From positions 344,093-408,092 of the forward strand of contig QANZ01049188.1 of assembly GCA_003254925.1 (NCBI GenBank): DNA of 64,000 bases. Reading direction: 5' to 3'. The stretch's first letter is position 1; every line of letters starts with the position of its first letter. This DNA is from Chamaecrista fasciculata (Eukaryota; Streptophyta; Magnoliopsida; Fabales; Fabaceae). Both the position numbers and the translations under genes were made by a program. The notes under the pieces were generated by a model. The model was given only the letters and a program-made list of their open reading frames with translations, ran no database searches and was not told where the DNA came from. Shown piece by piece: positions 58,300-64,000 of this stretch.

Positions 58300-60091
58300 A
58301 CATACAATACTTCATTCACCGGTTCAGATGTGGATTATTGGGTTCGAGCCGGAAATCGAAGAACACGAAAACGAGACCACCAGAAGGAAATGGGATTTTG
58401 ATTTCATATATATACACAACGACGACATTTTGCTTCTAGTGCAGAAGAATGTTCCGTTTCATTCGTTTAATTCGCTGATGATACTTTCTTTTTCTTTCTT
58501 TCTTTGGTTGTTTCTTTCGCTTTCTCGCCTTTTCCTTCACTCCAATGCGGGAATCGCGGGAGATTGTGGATACAGGAATTTAATGAGTCTCGCAATACAG
58601 AACAGCGAAATCAACGGAAAGATAATCATGGGTATTTTTTTTTTTTCTATCAAGTTTCAATCTTGTTATTTATTATACACGCCATTTCCGTTGTTGCTAA
58701 AATGCTTTCGACGGAAACTGCATGGCAGAAATTAACGAACCTAATAAGCTACGGCATTGTGGACACGTGAAGCATCATATCATATAGCAATTAATTTAAT
58801 TTGCTTCTACGCTTAATACTATTATATCGGGTGGTTAATTTTTTTTCACTCTAATTTTTTTTTATAATTAAAAAGTTGAGGTGAGTTGAACTCCAGAGAC
58901 TCACTAAGATCAGAGCATGTTTCTCGACTCTATGAGCGCTTATAACAAAACTCTCACATCAACGGTGGAAATCGAATTCACGACTTTGTGAGTTATGAGT
59001 AAATATTAAATTTATAGAATGATTATGTTATTAAAAACTTCATATATAGAACTATGCATTTTCTTTTTTGTCTTTCTCTTTTTTCTTTCTTATTATTTTT
59101 CTTTTTTTTTTTAAATTTTAGATTACTTTTATTGAAAAATGAGTTAAATTAAAGGCAAAAAAATATTGCAATAACTCTATTTATGGAGTTTAGAGTGTGG
59201 ACTTTGTTTCTACTAACAAAATATTTTTTGTACATATAATTTGAATATTATGTTTAAGAATTCTAGTTATCTATCAATTGTCTTGGAGTATTACTAACAA
59301 AATAGATTGTAATACTCAGTCAGCTGTGGCGTGAATATATGGAGTGCTCTAAATATTTGGTCTTTTTAATTTAAATTTGAAGATTCTTGCTTGTGTTGTT
59401 GTGTCCAATTCCAAATATAGGTCATATAATAAAACATCACTTGAAAGCAACATGAGACATGGGTCAGGGAAGGGCCAAAAGAAAAAGGTAAAAGAAGAAG
59501 AGAAAATGAAATTGACAGAAGAATGAATTGAAGAAAATAAATAGTTTTTTTATTTTAAAAAAAAAGGTAAAGAAACAAAACCTGAGAAAAAGGGCAGTGA
59601 AAGGGCATATAGAGTAATAGACCCTTCCCTTTCCCTTTCTCTTTCACTTTCAAGACCAATCTTTCTTTTTTCTTCTCTCTATATTGCCTCTTGACATTAC
59701 ATGTTTTTTTTTTGTTACTTTAGTTTGTTTCAGCACTCCAATCCAATTAAAATGCCCCACACATAACACTTTTCAAAGGTGAAAACAGCCAGTCATGCAT
59801 GTATATGTATGCATGGAGTATGAGAATATTGACAAGAATCAATCTTTGTGCGGTAAAAAATCACTCAAGGGATTAGTTAATTTGTCAATAATGCAGAAAA
59901 CAAAATAAGAGAGATTGAGATGAGATCCTCTAAAATGGGGATATCAGTAAAGCTATAAATGTAAAATTAGTGTTTTGAGAAGTTTAAGAAGATTAGAAGA
60001 CAAAATTAAACATAACAAATTAAACTTCTGGAGATAAAATTGGAATGATTCTTATTCAAAATAAGGAAAAATATATATATTAACCAAGCTA
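58300..60091. other. Kinase promoter and intergenic stretch
   Basis: The first few hundred bases are the upstream region of the kinase gene. Open frames here (up to 170 codons, plus strand) run across that promoter and have no recognisable family. The remainder is AT-rich without defined elements. Confidence 0.4.
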
Positions 60092-60605
60092 GGTCAAAGG
60101 GTCACTTTGGTCCTAAATATATGACCTAATTTTCATTTTGACATTTTTTGTTTCAAAATGTTCAAATTGGTCCTAAATGTTGACAAAGTGTTTCAGTTTG
60201 GTCTCAAACTATTGAATGTAATCATATTTCTCTCGTTTCAAGTTCAAATTTGACGAATTTAGAGTTGCATGTTGCTCTTAAAGAGTACTTTCTCTATTTA
60301 GTTGAAGCTATCGGTAAACGAGGTCAAATTGATCTCAAAAGTAGACCTCTTTTTTACGGTCAAAGAAGCAAAGTTAATTATATGTCTCTCATTTCAAGTT
60401 TAGATGCAATGAATTCAGAGCTACGAGTTACTCTTAACAAGTTATTTCAACTTGAAATGGGAGATGAGAAATATATGATCAAATTCAATAGTTTGGGATC
60501 AAAATAAAACATTTTGCCAATATTTAAAATCATTTTGAAATGTAAAAGGCTAAATTGACCATTATGTCATAGAATCAAAATGACTCATTAACCTAAAAAC
60601 TAGTC
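60092..60605. mobile_element. Foldback element, family E copy
   Basis: The left arm has TTTGGTCCTAAATATATGAC, TCAAATTGGTCC and TTTCAGTTTGGTCTC; the right arm mirrors them (GGGATCAAAATAAAAC, GCTAAATTGACC). The inner sequence TAAACGAGGTCAAATTGATC matches words in the copy at 35638-36493. The open frame at 60250-60507 is within the repeat and is not a gene. Confidence 0.6.
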
Positions 60606-61440
60606 AAACCTAAACTTCTTTTATTAGATGTTTTAATTTTATTAATAAATCTTATAATACACATAAAAAAAAACTTATTATAAATTAAATACTTTAACAT
60701 ATTCCTCGCTCAAACTTGATAGAAATCTTTATTTGAAGAGATTGAGTTCAATGCATTTCCTTTGACCATAGCCATAGGCATAGCTTTTTTTCCTTTCTTA
60801 AAGAGGACGGCTTTGGGATGTTGGGCACTTGTAACTTGTAAGTGGGTGTGGCTATGAAAAGAAATTAAGAAAGCGTACTAATTAAGGTAGCACTTCATTC
60901 ATAGGAATCATTGGGGACCATTTTTTTTGGTCCACCCGATTTGTAAGACTTTGTCTCAATTTAAATTTAACTCGTATTGTATGAGATTATAATAAAAGAG
61001 TCTTCTAACATAAATAATTATATTTATAATTTCTCAAATATAAAACTTTTAAATACGAGATCTTATTTAAATGATATCAAGTTGCTTATTAGTTATTACT
61101 TGTTATCATATTAAGGACAATTTATAACAGAATAGCATTATCCTTTCTTCTTTTTATTTAATTTTGCCATCAAAATACATATGTCAACGTAAACAGAGTA
61201 ATTAACATTTAGTTAAAGTCTTAGGTGATGATTTATTTCTTGGACTTAAATCTTGTTCAATGAACTTCCTTCCACTTCCACACTCATTATTATACATTGA
61301 TGTTAATCTTGATATCCACCATTGTTGTGAAATGGCAAGCCATTTTTCATGAATTTGTGAAGAATATATTTGAAAGTAAGCTTTAATTTTAGCTAATCAT
61401 TGTGTACTTGAAATTCAACATTATTTGGCTCCACTAATAC
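60606..61440. other. Intergenic AT-rich stretch
   Basis: No coding frame, RNA gene or paired element ends are recognised. Confidence 0.4.
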
Positions 61441-61879
61441 TGATACGAGTCCCACATCGGGTAGTTAGCTGAGAGTAAAGCACTATATAAGGCCTTGGGC
61501 TCTCCAACTTCAACAACTAGCTTTTGGGGTGTGATTCTCCTAAGGACTTATACTTGTATCGTATCAATTGGTGCTTTCATTGAGAGCCGATCGACACGGA
61601 GGGGGCAACCTATAGGCTGGATTAAGGTACGTGCGATGCGCCGTGCCGAATACCGGAAGTTGTATGGAGCCGCCAAAAGTGGAAAGGGCTTTCAATGGAC
61701 CAGTGTCGATAGTGTAGGCTGTCGTGGACGTCGGCTTTCGAAGGGGTATGCAATGATACGAGTCCCACATCGGGTAGTTAGCTGAGAGTAAAACACTATA
61801 TAAGGCCTTGGGCTCTCCAATTTTAACAGCTAGCTTTTGGGGTGTGGTTTTCCTAAGGACTTATACTCGTATTGTATCA
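61441..61879 (+). mobile_element. Complete TRIM retrotransposon, 439 bp
   Basis: Two direct LTRs of 126 bp each lie at 61441-61566 and 61754-61879; both start TGATACGAGTCCCACATCGG and end GTATCA. Perfect 5-bp flanks AATAC lie at 61436-61440 and 61880-61884. Directly after LTR1 comes ATTGGTGCTTTCATTGAGAG, in the position of a primer-binding site. A purine-rich GAAGGGG tract lies just before LTR2. The internal part is about 187 bp with no protein. The LTRs differ at 8 sites, all transitions, so the copy is not very recent. This is a classic terminal-repeat retrotransposon in miniature, dependent on other elements to move. Confidence 0.93.
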
Positions 61880-61884
61880 AATAC

Positions 61885-62661
61885 CCTAAAAAATTCAATA
61901 AAGATAATTTTGGAAACTTGAGAAATGATGTAACACTTAATGGTGTATCATTAATTTATTCATTTTTAGATTTTTTTTAATATATAAGTGAAATTATATC
62001 TATCATTTTTGTACCAAAGTTATATTTTTAATTGAGCAAGGGGATTGAAACATGATATTGTAATTTCATACATGAATTCTCTCTACTTGTTTGATCAATT
62101 TCAGGACTTAGCTTCTTTTTTCAACCTAGCATCTCTAACAACTTTCTAGGAGGAAATTTCATGTGTGCATATAGTTTGTCTCAATCCTGATCTTTAAAAA
62201 TAAAAAATATTTAGATGAATGGAAGTAAGTGGAGAAAATATATTTGATTTCATAGATTAAATATTTGTTTCTCAAATAATAAATTAAAAATATTTATCCT
62301 GACATTCCATCCACCACTTCCACAAACTATATATATAAGCGCCATAATTGCTGCTTCTAATTATCTAACCAAAAAAAAAAGATATCTCTAAGACCATGAG
62401 TGCACTCAAATGTAATCATAAATATAGCAGCACTAAAGTTAATAACTATTAAATAAGGCCTTGGATCCAAAGAAATAAAATAAAATATTTGAAATATAGA
62501 CAAAGCATTTTGTTAGAAAGAAAAAAGGCGTCAAAATCACAATGCTTAAAAAAGCAAAAGTAATAGTATCTTTTTAAAAAGCCTGCAGGAGCTGCAGCAC
62601 CCTGTTTGCCTTCAAGTTCTAATATAACTTGAATATATATAATATATATATATATATATAT
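61885..62661. other. Intergenic AT-rich stretch
   Basis: No gene is recognised. An AT microsatellite occupies about 62633-62661, directly before the Helitron-like element. Confidence 0.4.
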
Positions 62662-62948
62662 TCAACTTATGTTTATGTGTGAGGGTTATTTTTGTTGGTC
62701 AAAATTAATTTTATTTTAAAATATTAAAAGAGAAAATAAAAATAGTAGAGAGAGTTAATGGGAGAGAGAAAGTAGTAGATGAGATTTAAGAGAGTGAAAA
62801 CTTATTATTTGATCTTTTAATTTTCACACTTTTAACGATTTAATCCTTGAATAATAGAAATTACTATTTGTTCACTCAATAACTACAAATATCAAATCAA
62901 ACGTTACGTACATATTTTTGTGCCCGTTAAGGCACGAAAAGCCCCTAG
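62662..62948 (+). mobile_element. Non-autonomous Helitron-like element, 287 bp
   Basis: Starts TCAACTTATGTTTATG next to an AT run. It ends with the hairpin GTGCCcgttaaGGCAC, then GAAAAGCCC and CTAG at 62945-62948, followed by T. Shared words with the copy at 2771-2949 (read on its minus strand) are TTATTATTTGATC, ATTTAGTCC-like and ACATACATATTT-like segments. No Rep/helicase sequence is present. Confidence 0.75.
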
Positions 62949-62958
62949 TAATATAATA

Positions 62959-63040
62959 CTCCCTCCGGTTCTGAATATTTGATGTTTTAGAAAGTAATTT
63001 TTATTCCAAAATATCTGATGTTTTATAAATACAAGAGAAC
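62959..63040 (+). mobile_element. Stowaway-like terminal sequence, one end only
   Basis: ACTCCCTCCGGTTCTGAATA closely resembles the CTCCCTCCGTTCC end of Stowaway MITEs, and the words TTTGATGTTTTAG follow, with a second similar unit at 63007-63022. No matching GGAGGGAGT end is found before the window stops, so this is an orphan or decayed end. Confidence 0.5.
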
Positions 63041-63860
63041 ATTAATTATTTGTTTACCATTTTATCTCTATTATATAGTATAATCATAAATGTATAAATA
63101 TTTCCCAAGTAATTTAATAGAGATAGTTTAGTCTTTTTATCTCATTTTTCTCTTGTTCGTTTGCTTATGTAGTTATGTATTTATGAATACTATCTTAATA
63201 CAGTTTTAGCATAAATTGTCTTATATAGTTACTAATTTAATTAGTATTTTGCAACCAATTAAAGAAATGGAGAAGAAATAAATGCTTAATTAATGTCTCA
63301 ATCTTATTTTAGGTGATTCATAAATGTGTGTATATATATATATATATTTCAATCTATTCTGAAGACACTAAAAATGAAACTTAAAATAAATAACAATATT
63401 AATAATTCTAATTAATTTTAAAAAATTTTAATAGACTTTAGCCACTTTCTAAATAGCTAATTCATTTCGGTTAGTGGCAAAAATTAAATCATCGCACCTT
63501 CTCTCTCAAAAGAAAAAAATAAAAATCCATGCACCTTCAACATAAATTATATCTGATCAGCCAATCAGGTGGATAAATGAATATGAAAATATTTTTAGAA
63601 AATATATAAAAGAGGTTGGTGAGAGGTGGGTCAGAGATTTCGTCACATGATGTCACCATGCAGCCTCAAGAAATTCAAGTGGGATCCATGTTGAGATACA
63701 CTTCATAACTATTTAGAACCATTATTCCATTTTGCAAAGGGATTTGTTTTTAAAAGTTCGGTTAATTTAATCGGGCCACAAAGTACTTCATGTATAGAGT
63801 GATTTGATGATTTTTTTATATTTATTTTTTAAAAATTATTAATCAATTGTTCTAGCAATA
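63041..63860. other. Intergenic AT-rich stretch
   Basis: No gene or well-defined element is recognised. A TA microsatellite lies at about 63330-63348. Confidence 0.4.
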
Positions 63861-63864
63861 TTAG

Positions 63865-64000
63865 GGGTGTTCGCGGGCTGGGTTGGGTTGGGTTTAGGGC
63901 GGGTTGGTTTGGGCTGAAATTTTTTAAGGGCGGGTTGGTTTGGGTTGGGTTTTGGAAAAAAAATATTTTAGCCCAAACCAAACCAAACCAAACAATGGCG
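63865..64000. repeat. GGTTGGGTT-word palindromic repeat, cut by the window edge
   Basis: Begins GGGTGTTCGCGGGCTGGGTT, continues with many GGTTTGGG/GGTTGGG words, and switches near 63966 to the complement (GCCCAAACCAAACC). This is the layout of a small inverted-repeat transposon running off the edge. The second arm is incomplete. Confidence 0.55.

Noticed and set aside
60250-60507. 85-codon open frame
   Set aside because: It lies wholly within a family E foldback repeat.
61495-61785. 96-codon open frame and its antisense partner
   Set aside because: They span the LTR and internal non-coding part of the TRIM; no retroelement protein motifs.
63865-64000. Telomere-like GGGTTTAGGG words
   Set aside because: Irregular spacing and an inverted partner show a small transposon arm and not a telomeric array.

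Overview
The window is nuclear DNA of a eudicot plant. Genes have GT-AG introns, intergenic DNA is AT-rich and full of small transposons, and the recognisable proteins are plant-specific or plant-typed (TOC1 with a CCT domain, a VTI1 Qb-SNARE, xyloglucan xylosyltransferase XXT5, a class II formin, an N-myristoylated plant CDK-like kinase). I cannot name the species. Six single N bases mark small joins in the assembly. Two of them sit between direct duplicates and look like unmerged contig ends.

Layout of genes, left to right: 2-277 (+) last exon of TOC1/PRR1; 1428-3758 (-) VTI1-type SNARE, 5 exons; 10563-11924 (+) XXT5, intronless; 13787-15150 (-) small membrane-anchored protein, 2 exons; 18793-28101 (+) TPR-RING-LON protein, 18 exons; 29397-31541 (-) kinetochore protein SPC25, 7 or 8 exons; 37990-38994 (+) intronless polytopic membrane protein; 40389-48797 (-) class II formin, 17 exons, about 1939 aa with a huge proline-rich FH1; 54182-58299 (-) CDK-like kinase, 9 exons, 687 aa. 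I rebuilt the exons by eye from splice sites, reading phase and family conservation. All joins keep phase. The genes are unrelated housekeeping functions (clock, vesicle fusion, cell wall, proteolysis, mitosis, cytoskeleton, signalling). Nothing suggests a cluster or operon-like system.

Between and inside the genes the main content is mobile DNA. There are many foldback, Mutator-like elements (families A-E here) with long inverted arms made of diverged units around TTGGTCC; five have 9-10 bp target duplications I could read directly. There is also an RTE-type LINE 3' end split by one of these elements, two solo LTRs with perfect 5-bp duplications (22534-22856, 52465-52796), one complete TRIM retroelement (61441-61879, AATAC duplication), two short Helitron-type elements sharing a terminal hairpin plus CTAG (2771-2949, 62662-62948), a MITE family present in introns of two different genes, and an orphan Stowaway-like end.

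No new multi-gene biological system is visible. The most interesting items are the 1.09-kb foldback at 49721-50809 that carries tRNA-like A and B boxes in both arms, the near-perfect 1.1-kb hairpin at 32455-33567, the cysteine-bearing repeat modules in the formin FH1, and an apparent one-base shift at the very end of TOC1.
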